Part shown: in pieces, positions 54,396 to 62,602 of the stretch
Layout of the letters: each line of letters opens with the position of its first letter
Numbering within the stretch: the stretch's first letter is position 1
DNA from: Mycobacterium sp. IS-1742
GTDB lineage: Bacteria; Actinomycetota; Actinomycetes; Mycobacteriales; Mycobacteriaceae
Assembly (NCBI RefSeq): GCF_001500125.1
Contig: NZ_LQIV01000006.1
Span: 1 to 64,000 of the forward strand
Direction of reading: 5' to 3'
DNA: 64,000 nt
Made by a program: the position numbers and the translations under genes
Notes under the pieces: model-generated
Database searches by the model: none
Seen by the model: the letters and a program-made list of their open reading frames with translations, nothing else
What the model was told of the DNA's origin: nothing

Positions 54396-55276
54396 ACGAG
54401 ACTCCTTGTCCGAACGGTGAACAGGCCCTGGGGACGAACCTGCAGGAAGATCACGATGATCACGAAGACGAGCACCTTGGCCAGCGAGGCGGTGGTGTTG
54501 TACTCGATGAACGAGTTCAGGAATCCCAGCGCCATCGCCGCGATGACCGTGCCCTTGATCTGCCCCAGACCGCCGACGACCACCACGAGGAAGGCGTCGA
54601 TCAGGAAGCTCTGTCCGGTGGTCGGGCTCGTCGACCCGATCAGGGTCAGCGCCACCCCGGCGACGGCGGCCAGACCCGACCCGATGAAGAACGTGGTGAT
54701 ATCGGTTTTGCGCGACGAGATCCCGCTGGTCTCCGCCAGGTCGCGGTTCTGGACGACGGCGCGGATGCGCCGGCCCATCGGACTGGTCTTGAGCACGGTG
54801 GCCAGCACCGCCACGCACAGCACCGCCAGCACCAGGATGAAGATGCGCGTCTTCGGCACCACCGCGCCGAGGATCTCCACCCCGCCGGAAAGCCACGCCG
54901 GCGCAACGACGTTGACCGCAGGGGCGCCGAAGATGTCCCTGGCAATCTGCTGCAGGATCAACCCCACGCCGAACGTGACCAGCAGCGTGTCCAGCGGACG
55001 GTGATACATCCGCTGGATCAGCGTCACCTCGAGCAGCGCGCCCATCGCGCCGCCGACGAAGAACCCGATCAGCAGCGAGATCAGCAGTGACGCACCGGCA
55101 CTGGAGAACACCTGCTGCACCACGTAGGCGGTGTAGCAGCCGGCCATGATGAACTCGCCGTGGGCCATGTTGATGACCCCCATCTGACCGAAGGTCAGTG
55201 AGAGCCCGAGCGCAGCCAGCAACAGGATCGAGCCGAGGCTCAATCCCGTTGCCAGCTGCCCGATCAGGACATCCAT
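54392..55276 (-). CDS. urtB: Urea ABC transporter permease UrtB
   Basis: 294 residues, LivH-type permease, about eight membrane segments. LGLSLTFGQMGVINMAHGEFIMAGCYTAYVVQ at the start and RNRDLAETSGI-like QNRDLAETSGISSRKTD in the coupling loop mark it as UrtB. It lies 34 bases after urtA. No sign of the long N-terminal signal domain found in some cyanobacterial UrtB. Confidence 0.93.
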   Translation of the reverse strand: MDVLIGQLATGLSLGSILLLAALGLSLTFGQMGVINMAHGEFIMAGCYTAYVVQQVFSSAGASLLISLLIGFFVGGAMGALLEVTLIQRMYHRPLDTLLVTFGVGLILQQIARDIFGAPAVNVVAPAWLSGGVEILGAVVPKTRIFILVLAVLCVAVLATVLKTSPMGRRIRAVVQNRDLAETSGISSRKTDITTFFIGSGLAAVAGVALTLIGSTSPTTGQSFLIDAFLVVVVGGLGQIKGTVIAAMALGFLNSFIEYNTTASLAKVLVFVIIVIFLQVRPQGLFTVRTRSLV

Positions 55277-55310
55277 CGAGGACTTTCTCCCGTCGCTTCG
55301 CTCGCCCCGA

Positions 55311-56576
55311 TCAGCTGGAGAGGCCCGCGGCCCACGGGTACGACTTGAGGAACGGATCCGGCTCGATCGGTCCCGGGGACTCCCAGATCGTGTAGATCAG
55401 CCCGTCGGGGCGGATCTCGCCGATGCGGGCGGTCTTGGTGATGTGGTGGTTCTCGCCGTCGATCGTGACCTTGCCCTCGGGCGCGTCGAACGAGACGCCG
55501 CCCGCGTTGTCCTGAATCGCCTTGACGTCGAACGACTGCGCCTTCTCGACGGTGTTCTTCCACAGGTACACCGACACGTAGGCGGCCTCCATCGGGTCGG
55601 AGGTGGGCTTGTTGGCGCCGTAGGCCTTCTTGTAGGCCTCGACGAACGCCTTGTTCACCGGGGTGTCGATGGTCTGGTAGTAGTTCCAGGCCGTCAGCTG
55701 TCCGGTGATGTTCTGCACGCCGATGCCGCCGACCTCTTCCTCGGCGATCGACACCGACACCACCGGCATGTCCTGCGGCGTCAGGCCGACGTTGCGGTAC
55801 TCACGGAAGAACGCGACGTTGGAGTCGCCGTTGAGGGTGTTGAACACCGCGTCCGCGTCGGCGGTGCGGACCTTGTTGACGATCGTCGAGAAGTCCGTGG
55901 ATCCGAGCGGGGTGTAGTCCTCGCCCTTGATCTCGATGCCGTTCGCGTCGGCGTAGGCCTTGATGATCCGGTTCGCCGTCTGCGGGAAGACGTAGTCGCT
56001 GCCGACGAGGTACAGCGATGTGACGCCGCGTTCCTTGAGGTAGTCCAGCGCGGGGACGATCTGCTGGTTGGTGGTCGCGCCGGTGTAGAAGATGTTCTTC
56101 GACGCCTCCAGGCCCTCGTACTGGACCGGGTAGTACAGCAGTGAGTTGGCGCTCTCGAACACCGGCAGCATCGCCTTCCGGCTCGACGACGTCCAGCCGC
56201 CGAACACCGCGGCGACACAGTCGCTGCTGATCAGCTTCTCGGCCTTCTCCGCGAACACCGTCGGCTCCGAAGCGCCGTCCTCACCGATGAGCTGGATCTG
56301 CTTGCCCATCACTCCGCCGGCGCCGTTGATCTCGTCGACGGCCAGCTTGATGGCGTCGCGGACGGTGACCTCCGAGATCGCCATCGTGCCCGACAGCGAG
56401 TTCAGCGAACCCACCTTGATGGCCGGGCCGGAGGTGTCGACGCAGGACTCGGCGCTCGCGGCGTCGGTGTCGGTGGCCTTGGAGCCGCAGCCGGCCAGCA
56501 ACATGCTGGTCACGGCCACCAGACTTCCCGCGGCGAGAGCCGATCTGTGGAGAGAGGAGCGTCCTGGTCGTCGCAT
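55311..56576 (-). CDS. urtA: Urea-binding lipoprotein UrtA
   Basis: 421 residues. Lipobox LLAGC (Cys near 30), then a type I periplasmic-binding fold. [49 protein letters not shown] and [18 protein letters not shown] are hallmark UrtA sequences that set it apart from branched-chain amino-acid binders. Heads urtABCDE, which imports urea at low concentration. The divergent gap to the next gene holds a GTAAC direct repeat that might be part of a nitrogen-control site. Confidence 0.95.
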   Translation of the reverse strand: MRRPGRSSLHRSALAAGSLVAVTSMLLAGCGSKATDTDAASAESCVDTSGPAIKVGSLNSLSGTMAISEVTVRDAIKLAVDEINGAGGVMGKQIQLIGEDGASEPTVFAEKAEKLISSDCVAAVFGGWTSSSRKAMLPVFESANSLLYYPVQYEGLEASKNIFYTGATTNQQIVPALDYLKERGVTSLYLVGSDYVFPQTANRIIKAYADANGIEIKGEDYTPLGSTDFSTIVNKVRTADADAVFNTLNGDSNVAFFREYRNVGLTPQDMPVVSVSIAEEEVGGIGVQNITGQLTAWNYYQTIDTPVNKAFVEAYKKAYGANKPTSDPMEAAYVSVYLWKNTVEKAQSFDVKAIQDNAGGVSFDAPEGKVTIDGENHHITKTARIGEIRPDGLIYTIWESPGPIEPDPFLKSYPWAAGLSS

Positions 56577-56716
56577 GTGGGGCCTTTCCCTGGGTCAACA
56601 GCGCGGGAGCGCAGGCACCGTCGCAGTGCCGCATCGGCACGTTAAGGTGCCGGTGTTTCTGGGAAATGACTGTGTGTGACGAACGCATTAACCTGCTGGA
56701 TTACACGTCTGAGCCG

Positions 56717-56735
56717 GGTTGTAACGGGGTAACCC
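56717..56735. promoter_or_regulatory. GTAAC repeat within a dyad upstream of urtA
   Basis: GGGTT and AACCC flank two direct GTAAC copies (56721-56725 and 56729-56733) in the divergent gap between urtA and the secreted-protein gene. GTAAC-like half-sites occur in actinobacterial GlnR operators, but the spacing here (AC to AC six bases apart) does not fit the usual AC-N9-AC rule. Confidence 0.25.
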
Positions 56736-56755
56736 GCGCGGCCGATGTAGCCGGC

Positions 56756-57166
56756 ATGCGAACAGTGGTGGTATCGATCGCGGTCGCGGCGGCGATGACG
56801 GCGACAACGGCTCCGGCGCACGCCGACCCGGCGGCGGAGTCCGGCGCGCACACCGTCACCTACACGGTCGTCGCGCAGAGTGAACTCAACGCCCAGATCT
56901 ACTATCTGGCGAGCGAGCCGCCGGGCCGGGCGGAGTTCGACGCCGACTCGTCGAAGTACTTGACGAATGTGAAGGTGCCGCTGAAGCCGGGTGTTCCGTG
57001 GGTCTTCCAGACCACGCTCGCCGACCCCACACAGTGGGCGTTGGTCAGTGCCAGCGGCGCCCTTCGCGTTCCGCCGAACTTCCACTGCGAGATCGCCGTC
57101 GACGGGGCGGTCGTCGTGCAGTCCGACGGCGGCAGCGGCACACAGTGCTCGTTACGCGCCTGGTGA
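56756..57166 (+). CDS. Secreted small protein, MmpS-like domain
   Basis: 136 residues. Signal peptide MRTVVVSIAVAAAMTATTAP with a cleavage site near AHADP (about residue 23). The mature part is beta-rich: VTYTVVAQSELNAQIYYLA, VPWVFQTTLADPT, two Cys (FHCEIAV and TQCSLRAW) likely in a disulphide. The arrangement resembles the extracellular domain of MmpS and related secreted mycobacterial proteins, without their membrane anchor; I regard this as a weak fold-level resemblance. Divergent from urtA. Confidence 0.65.
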   Translation: MRTVVVSIAVAAAMTATTAPAHADPAAESGAHTVTYTVVAQSELNAQIYYLASEPPGRAEFDADSSKYLTNVKVPLKPGVPWVFQTTLADPTQWALVSASGALRVPPNFHCEIAVDGAVVVQSDGGSGTQCSLRAW

Positions 57167-57314
57167 GGTGATCCGGCGCGTGGTCGACACCGGGGGAGCC
57201 GTTCGGTGCCGCCGCGGACGGAAGCGTAGAGTGGGTGAGGAACCGCTTCTGTCAGCGGTGATTTTCGGCCGATGAGACGGCCACTCCATAGAAACTCGTG
57301 AAGGGTTTTCACCT

Positions 57315-57434
57315 ATGAAACACGGCGATCTTTTCTCGCATCCCGTCGTCACCGAACCGAGCCCGGCGCAGGAATCGTCTGCGCCGGTGCAGAACCCGGA
57401 ATTCTCCGACGCACCGGACAAGGGAAATCGGTGA
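57315..57434 (+). CDS. Possible 39-residue small protein
   Basis: An ATG ORF with AAGGG about ten bases upstream encodes a hydrophilic peptide starting MKHGDLFSHPVVTEP and ending DAPDKGNR. It is rich in Pro, Glu, Ser and Ala and has no Cys or membrane segment. It lies alone in the 336-base gap between the secreted protein and the cold-shock gene. No family is recognised. It may be a real small protein, or chance. Confidence 0.35.
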   Translation: MKHGDLFSHPVVTEPSPAQESSAPVQNPEFSDAPDKGNR

Positions 57435-57454
57435 CGTTCGATACCTGAAAACGA

Positions 57455-57488
57455 CTGTGGGCCGCCGGAATAATCCGGCGGCCCACAG
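57455..57488 (-). terminator. Intrinsic terminator after the cold-shock gene
   Basis: CTGTGGGCCGCCGGA (57455-57469) pairs perfectly with TCCGGCGGCCCACAG (57474-57488) around a four-base loop. On the minus strand it is followed by TCGTTTTC, as expected for termination of cspA, whose stop is 15 bases before it. It may also stop transcripts of the 39-codon ORF on the plus strand. Confidence 0.85.
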
Positions 57489-57502
57489 TTCGTTGAAGTC
57501 TG

Positions 57503-57706
57503 CTAGATCGCGGTCACCGAGGTAGCCTGCGGACCCTTTGCACCTTGTCCGATCTCGAATTCGACCCGCTGATTCTCCTCGAGCGAGCGGAAGCCGCCGC
57601 CCTGGATCTCAGAGTAGTGGACGAAGACGTCGTCAGAGCCGCCGTCGGGAGCGATGAAGCCGAAGCCCTTTTCGCTGTTGAACCATTTAACGGTTCCCTG
57701 TGTCAT
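57503..57706 (-). CDS. cspA: Cold-shock protein (CspA family)
   Basis: 67 residues. [18 protein letters not shown] contains RNP1-like KGFGFI, and DVFVHYSEI contains RNP2-like [17 protein letters not shown] completes the OB-fold that binds single-stranded RNA and DNA and melts structures. AAGAAATCACGAT precedes ATG 57706. A 5' leader of up to 65 bases lies before the divergent gene. Intrinsic terminator downstream, so a monocistronic transcript. Confidence 0.97.
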   Translation of the reverse strand: MTQGTVKWFNSEKGFGFIAPDGGSDDVFVHYSEIQGGGFRSLEENQRVEFEIGQGAKGPQATSVTAI

Positions 57707-57817
57707 ATCGTGATTTCTTTCGACTTACGTACGAATGCAGAAAGCATTCTCCGACGAGGCTAGCACGGGGTGTGTGATCCGGGAGAATCCCAGGGAGATC
57801 CGCCCCTTGACACCCAG

Positions 57818-57833
57818 TCGAATGTACGTTCGA
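57818..57833 (+). promoter_or_regulatory. LexA SOS box within a promoter
   Basis: TCGAATGTACGTTCGA matches the mycobacterial LexA consensus TCGAAC-N4-GTTCGA at 11 of 12 positions. TTGACA at 57807-57812 and TCGAAT at 57830-57835 are 17 bases apart and could be the -35 and -10, so bound LexA would cover the promoter of the radical SAM gene starting at 57842. Confidence 0.85.
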
Positions 57834-57841
57834 ATGGGGTC

Positions 57842-58858
57842 ATGCGGTGGTCCGGTCAAAGGGTCGAGGTCGACGACGGCGCACTGCCCGGCCTGCAGCG
57901 GATCGGCCTGGTGCGCAGTGTGCGGACGCCGCAGTTCGAGGGGATGACGTTCCACGAGGTGCTGTGCAAGTCGGCGCTGAACAAGGTGCCGAATGCCTCG
58001 ATGCTGCCCTTCCAGTACACGGTCAACGCCTATCGCGGCTGTTCACACGCCTGCCGGTACTGCTTCGCCCGCCCCACCCACGAGTACCTCGACTTCGATG
58101 TCGGCGCCGATTTCGACACCCAGGTCGTCGTGAAGACGAACGTAGTAGACGTGTTGCGCAGGGAGTTGCGCCGGCCGTCGTGGACGGGGGACACCGTCGC
58201 CCTGGGCACCAACACCGACCCCTATCAGCGGGCCGAGGGCCGTTATGCGCTCATGCCGGGAATCATTGCCGCACTGCGTGATTCATCCACGCCGTTCTCC
58301 ATCCTGACCAAGGGAACGCTGTTGCGCCGGGACCTGCCGCTCATCGCCGAGGCGGCGCAACGGGTTCCGGTGAGCGTGGCCGTCTCGCTCGCGGTGGGCG
58401 ATCCGGACCTGCACCGCGACGTCGAACCGGGCACGCCGTCGCCGCAGGCACGCCTGGCGCTGATCACCGCCATCCGGGAGGCCGGGCTGGACTGCCATGT
58501 GATGGTGGCCCCCGTGCTGCCCCACCTGACCGATTCGGTGGCACACCTCGACGCGCTGCTGGGCGAGATCGCGGCCGCGGGCGCCCGCAGCGCCACCGTC
58601 TTCGGGCTGCATCTGCGCGGGTCGACGCGGGGATGGTTCATGGCGTGGCTGGCCCGTGCGCACCCGGAGCTGGTGGGGGAGTACCGCGCGCTCTACCGGC
58701 GGGGCGCCTATCTGCCGGCGGACTATCGGGAGATGCTTCGTGCCCGCGTGGCACCGCTGCTGGCCGGGCACGGGCTGACCGGAAACCCGCGACGTCCGGA
58801 ACCGCTCGTCGGCGCGACCGCCGTCGCCACGGGTCCGATGCAGCCCACGCTGTTCTAG
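57842..58858 (+). CDS. SOS-regulated radical SAM protein (SplB-like, Rv2578c type)
   Basis: 338 residues. The radical SAM cluster motif is C-x3-C-x2-C in GCSHACRYCFARPTHEYL. It is followed by VVVKTNVVDVLRREL, VALGTNTDPYQRAEGRY and ILTKGTLLRRDLPLI, which resemble the SplB/spore photoproduct lyase-like group (COG1533). The reaction is unknown; the LexA box directly upstream argues for a role in DNA-damage response. ATG 57842 is eight bases after the SOS box, so translation is probably leaderless or near it. Confidence 0.88.
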   Translation: MRWSGQRVEVDDGALPGLQRIGLVRSVRTPQFEGMTFHEVLCKSALNKVPNASMLPFQYTVNAYRGCSHACRYCFARPTHEYLDFDVGADFDTQVVVKTNVVDVLRRELRRPSWTGDTVALGTNTDPYQRAEGRYALMPGIIAALRDSSTPFSILTKGTLLRRDLPLIAEAAQRVPVSVAVSLAVGDPDLHRDVEPGTPSPQARLALITAIREAGLDCHVMVAPVLPHLTDSVAHLDALLGEIAAAGARSATVFGLHLRGSTRGWFMAWLARAHPELVGEYRALYRRGAYLPADYREMLRARVAPLLAGHGLTGNPRRPEPLVGATAVATGPMQPTLF

Positions 58859-58872
58859 AACTCGGCCCTGCG

Positions 58873-60141
58873 TCAGGTCTTGTTGCGCTTGACGTCCTTG
58901 AAGGGCACCCCGCGGTCGGCGGCCGGCTCCCGGGGGAAGCCCAGGACGCGTTCGCCGATGATGTTGCGGGCGATCTCGGTGGTGCCGCCGCCGAGCGACG
59001 CGGCCTGCCGCGACAGATAGCGGTCACCGAACTGAGCCAGTCCGTCGCCGGCGTCGACGACGCCTGAACTCTCCGAGATCGACAGTGCCGTATCGAGTTC
59101 GAACTGGATCGACTCGGCGTGGGTGATCCGGATGATGGACCCGGCCGCCGGTGGCAGGCTGCCGTCTAGCACACCGTGGTAGACGTGGTCGATCAGCTGT
59201 TCCTGCACCTTGCGCCGGACCAGCGCCCGCCCGGCCATCTCGCGGACGCGTTCGTTGTCGGACTGGCCGGTGGCGGCGAGCAGTTCGACGTAGTCGACCG
59301 GCTGGTCGGAGACGCCTTCCGGCCCGATGCCGCTGGCGAACTCCGAACCGCCTCCGACCGCGCGGCGCTCGTGGTAGAGCTGCCGCGAGGCCACCTCCCA
59401 GCCCTTGTTGACCTCGCCGACCACCGCGTCGTCGCCGAGTTCGAGGTCGTCGAAGAACTCCTCGCAGAATTCGTTGCCCCCGTCGACCTGCTTGATCCGG
59501 CGCATCGTGATCCCCGGTGCGTCGAGCGGCACCAGAAACATCGTCAGGCCTTCGTGTTTGGGCACATCCCAGTCGGTGCGGGCCAGCAGGAGGCCGTAGT
59601 CGGCGGCGAAGGCACTGGTGCTCCACGTCTTCGCACCGTTGATGACCCACTTGTCGCCGCGGCGGTCCGCCCGGGTGATGACGCCCGCCAGGTCCGAACC
59701 GCCGCTGGGCTCCGACAGGAGCTGCACCAGGATCTCGTCGCCGCGGATGGCGCCGCCGATGTGCTGCTGCTTCTGCGCTTCGTTGCCGGTGTCGAGGATG
59801 GTGGCGGCGCAGATCGTGAAGGTGGGGGTGTTCAGGATGATCGGCAGCTCATACGATTTCGACTCCTGGTCGAACGCGCGCTGGTAGGCGATCGGCAGCC
59901 CCAGCCCGCCGTACTCCTTCGGGAAGCAGATCCCGGCGAAGCCGCCCGCGTGCAGCTTCTTCTGCAGTTCGCGCGCGCGCAGCCACGGCCCCTCCTCGCC
60001 GCGGTCGGCGTCGGGCGGATTGTCCGGGTCGATGCGGGGCATGTTGTCGGCGAGCCACGCTCGGGCCCTGGCCTGGAACTCCGCGACCGACTCGGTGGCG
60101 TCGGCCCGTGCCGACTGGGCACGTGTGGGCGTCTCGGTCAT
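58873..60141 (-). CDS. Acyl-CoA dehydrogenase, subunit A
   Basis: 422 residues, FAD-dependent acyl-CoA dehydrogenase family. PKEYGGLGLPIAYQ, LLSEPSGGSDLAGVITRA and WVINGAKTWSTSAFAADYGLLLART form the FAD/substrate site. RQAASLGGGTTEIARNIIGERVLG is the C-terminal FAD-binding motif. Overlaps the stop of the next upstream ACAD gene (TGATG). Such adjacent pairs often form alpha2beta2 enzymes acting on steroid or other bulky acyl-CoAs in mycobacteria. Substrate unknown. Confidence 0.88.
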   Translation of the reverse strand: MTETPTRAQSARADATESVAEFQARARAWLADNMPRIDPDNPPDADRGEEGPWLRARELQKKLHAGGFAGICFPKEYGGLGLPIAYQRAFDQESKSYELPIILNTPTFTICAATILDTGNEAQKQQHIGGAIRGDEILVQLLSEPSGGSDLAGVITRADRRGDKWVINGAKTWSTSAFAADYGLLLARTDWDVPKHEGLTMFLVPLDAPGITMRRIKQVDGGNEFCEEFFDDLELGDDAVVGEVNKGWEVASRQLYHERRAVGGGSEFASGIGPEGVSDQPVDYVELLAATGQSDNERVREMAGRALVRRKVQEQLIDHVYHGVLDGSLPPAAGSIIRITHAESIQFELDTALSISESSGVVDAGDGLAQFGDRYLSRQAASLGGGTTEIARNIIGERVLGFPREPAADRGVPFKDVKRNKT

Positions 60142-61298
60142 CAGGCGGGCTCCAACTCTTCGGTGAGGGCCTCTTCGGTGAGGGCATAGACGCGCAGATT
60201 GTGGTCCTCTGGTGTGCCGTACATCGACCGGTACAGCGTCGCTCGCCGCAGGTACAGGTGCAGATCGTGTTCCCAGGTGACCCCGATACCGCCGTGAAGT
60301 TGCACGCAGTCCTGGATCATCGGCGAAGCATGTTCGCCGACATACGATTTGGCGGCACTGACGTTGAACTCGGCGTCGGCGGATCGGCTCGCCACCGACG
60401 CGACGGCGGCGCGGGTGGTCGCCCGGCACGCCTCGAGGCCGATCCGCAGGTCGGCGAAGCGGTGTTTGAGCGCCTGGTAAGAGGCCAGCGGGCGGCCGAA
60501 CGAATGCCTGTCGAACGCCCACTGGACGGTCATGTCGACGACCGCGCCGAGGATGCCCACCACCTCGGCGCACTGCAGCAGCTGGGCGATCTGGCTCTGT
60601 CTGGCGATGAGACTCCCGGTCTGCTCGGCGGTGCCGACCGCCGCCGACGCGTCGACCTCCACACCGGAGAATGTCACCCGCGCATGGCGTTTGACGAGAT
60701 CGATGGAGCGCTGCGCTTCGACGGTGACCCCGGGCGTATCCGTCGGCACCACGAACTGACGCAGCGCACCGTCGCAGGCGGCGACCACCAGCAGAGCGGC
60801 ACTCTCCGCGCCTGCCTCCACGCGGTCGGCGACGCCGTCGAGGCGGTAGCCCGACCCGGAGGCGGATGCCGTGACGCCGGGGTCGTGGGGCGCCCAGCCG
60901 CGGCCCGGTCGGTAGACCGCCCACGACGCCACGGATTCACCGCTGATCAGCGACTCGATGAGCTCGCCGTGGCGTTCGGGTTCCTCGGCGTCGACGAGCC
61001 CGGCCAGGACCGTGGAGACGGGGTGCAGGGGACCCGGCGCCACGGTCTTGCCGATCTGCTCGGCGACGAGCGCCAGGTCAGCGACCCCGTTGCCGGAGAC
61101 GCTGCCGCCGCCGAGCTCTTCGGGCACCAGCAGGCTGGCCCACCCCAGTTCGGCGGCGCGCTGCCACCACTGCGGCTCGAAGGTGGTTCCGGCGGAGTGT
61201 AATTCGCGTACCCGCGCCAGTGACGCCTCTTTCTCGAGGAAGGCCTGCGCCGTCGAGGCGAACAACAGGCTTTCCGGGGAGGTGACGTCTGTCGTCAC
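60141..61298 (-). CDS. Acyl-CoA dehydrogenase, subunit B
   Basis: 385 residues, acyl-CoA dehydrogenase family but divergent. The N-terminal VPEELGGGSVSGNGVADLALVAEQIG is kept, and the middle domain is short and poorly conserved (few of the usual TEP/GSD motifs). The C-terminal domain has FGRPLASYQALKHRFADL and CVQLHGGIGVTWEHDLHLYLRRA. This uneven conservation is typical of one half of heteromeric ACADs. Coupled to both neighbours by overlaps. Confidence 0.85.
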   Translation of the reverse strand: MTTDVTSPESLLFASTAQAFLEKEASLARVRELHSAGTTFEPQWWQRAAELGWASLLVPEELGGGSVSGNGVADLALVAEQIGKTVAPGPLHPVSTVLAGLVDAEEPERHGELIESLISGESVASWAVYRPGRGWAPHDPGVTASASGSGYRLDGVADRVEAGAESAALLVVAACDGALRQFVVPTDTPGVTVEAQRSIDLVKRHARVTFSGVEVDASAAVGTAEQTGSLIARQSQIAQLLQCAEVVGILGAVVDMTVQWAFDRHSFGRPLASYQALKHRFADLRIGLEACRATTRAAVASVASRSADAEFNVSAAKSYVGEHASPMIQDCVQLHGGIGVTWEHDLHLYLRRATLYRSMYGTPEDHNLRVYALTEEALTEELEPA

Positions 61299-62524
61299 GC
61301 GATGACCAGGGCGGGCACGTCGGGACGGTGGACGACCTGGTTGGGCACCTTGAAAAGGTCGACGAGGTTGCCGCCCATAATCTTTCGGATCGACTCCTCG
61401 TCGAGGCCCTGCTCTTCGAGATCACCGACCAGATTGATGGGATCGGCGAGGCCTTCGGGGTGCGGCCAGTCCGAACCGAAGATCACGCGGTCGACACCGA
61501 GCAGTTCGGACATCTGCTTGAAGTTGTCCTCCCAGAACGGGGCCACGTACACACAGCGTTTGAAGGCTTCGATCGGGTCCTCGGGGAACTCCTGCGGCAT
61601 CTTCGAGTAGACGTCCTTGAACTGGTAGAAGAGGTACGGCACCCACGATGCCCCGTTCTCGATCGACAGGATGCGCAGGTCCGGGTTGCGGGTCAGCGCG
61701 CCGTGGCAGACCAGCGCCGCCATGGTGTCCTCGATCGGGCGCTTGCCCATCGAGACCATCCGGAATGCGGTCGGCTTGAACGGCAGGTACTCATCGGCCG
61801 GTTCCCAGTCGTTGAGGTACTGCGCATAGCCGCTGTCCGAAGCGTGCATCGACACGGGGATCCCGGCCTTGACGCAGGCGTCCCAGAACGGGTCGAACTC
61901 CGGCAGGCCCGGCGAGCGGGTCCCACGGTAGCCCGGGACCGGGGCGGGGCGGACGAGTACGGTTTTCGCGCCGCGCTCGAGGCACCACTCGAGTTCTTCG
62001 AGCGCGCGATCGACGACGCTGAGATTGATGACCGGCGTAGAGAAGATCCGACCCTCGTAGTCGAACTGCCAGGTCTCATACATCCACTGGTTGAGCGCAT
62101 GAATGATGTCGAGGATCAGGTCCGGGTCATCCTTCATGCGCTCCTCGACCAGGCTTGCCAGCGTCGGGAACATGATCGAGTAGTCCAGCCCGAGCCCGTC
62201 GAGCACTTCGAGGCGCGCCTCGGGGTTGCGGAAGGCGGGGATCGCCTTCATGGGCTTGCCCATGACCTCGCGGAAGCTCTTACCGCCGCTGCCGTGTCGG
62301 AAGTACTCCTCCTGCGCGCCGGGCCGGGCCACCACCTCGAATGTCGGGTTGGGGATGTAGTCGCTGATCGTGTTACGCACGACGATCTTGGTGCGGCCCC
62401 GGACGTCGATGTAGTCGATGACGCCTTTGCGGTGCTCCGGCAGGAACTGCGTCAGGGCCTCTTTGGGCTCGTAGAAGTGGTTGTCCCCGTCGAAGACCGG
62501 ATAGGGCAGGTCGCGAGATGGCAT
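61295..62524 (-). CDS. Amidohydrolase-family protein (ACMSD-like)
   Basis: 409 residues, amidohydrolase_2. The usual D-x-H-x-H is replaced by FDGDNHFYE (D-x-N-H form), followed by SMHASDSGY (metal His) and VIFGSDWPHPEG (metal Asp). Members decarboxylate or hydrolyse small acids; in actinobacteria this subtype is common beside acyl-CoA dehydrogenases in lipid or aromatic degradation clusters. First gene of the TetR-controlled operon, overlapping the next ACAD by four bases. GGAGGC lies before ATG 62524. Confidence 0.85.
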   Translation of the reverse strand: MPSRDLPYPVFDGDNHFYEPKEALTQFLPEHRKGVIDYIDVRGRTKIVVRNTISDYIPNPTFEVVARPGAQEEYFRHGSGGKSFREVMGKPMKAIPAFRNPEARLEVLDGLGLDYSIMFPTLASLVEERMKDDPDLILDIIHALNQWMYETWQFDYEGRIFSTPVINLSVVDRALEELEWCLERGAKTVLVRPAPVPGYRGTRSPGLPEFDPFWDACVKAGIPVSMHASDSGYAQYLNDWEPADEYLPFKPTAFRMVSMGKRPIEDTMAALVCHGALTRNPDLRILSIENGASWVPYLFYQFKDVYSKMPQEFPEDPIEAFKRCVYVAPFWEDNFKQMSELLGVDRVIFGSDWPHPEGLADPINLVGDLEEQGLDEESIRKIMGGNLVDLFKVPNQVVHRPDVPALVIA

Positions 62525-62551
62525 ATCCGCCTCCTGGAAGTCGTGTTCACG

Positions 62552-62578
62552 CCAAGTGGTAATGACATTACCACTTGG
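62552..62578. promoter_or_regulatory. Perfect palindrome, likely TetR operator
   Basis: CCAAGTGGTAATG (62552-62564) and its exact reverse complement (62566-62578) flank a single A. It lies 28 bases before the amidohydrolase start and immediately downstream of tetR. A degenerate copy at 63258-63279 precedes tetR itself. Confidence 0.75.
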
Positions 62579-62602
62579 GAAGAGGGGTAAACAGGGGTGC
62601 GG

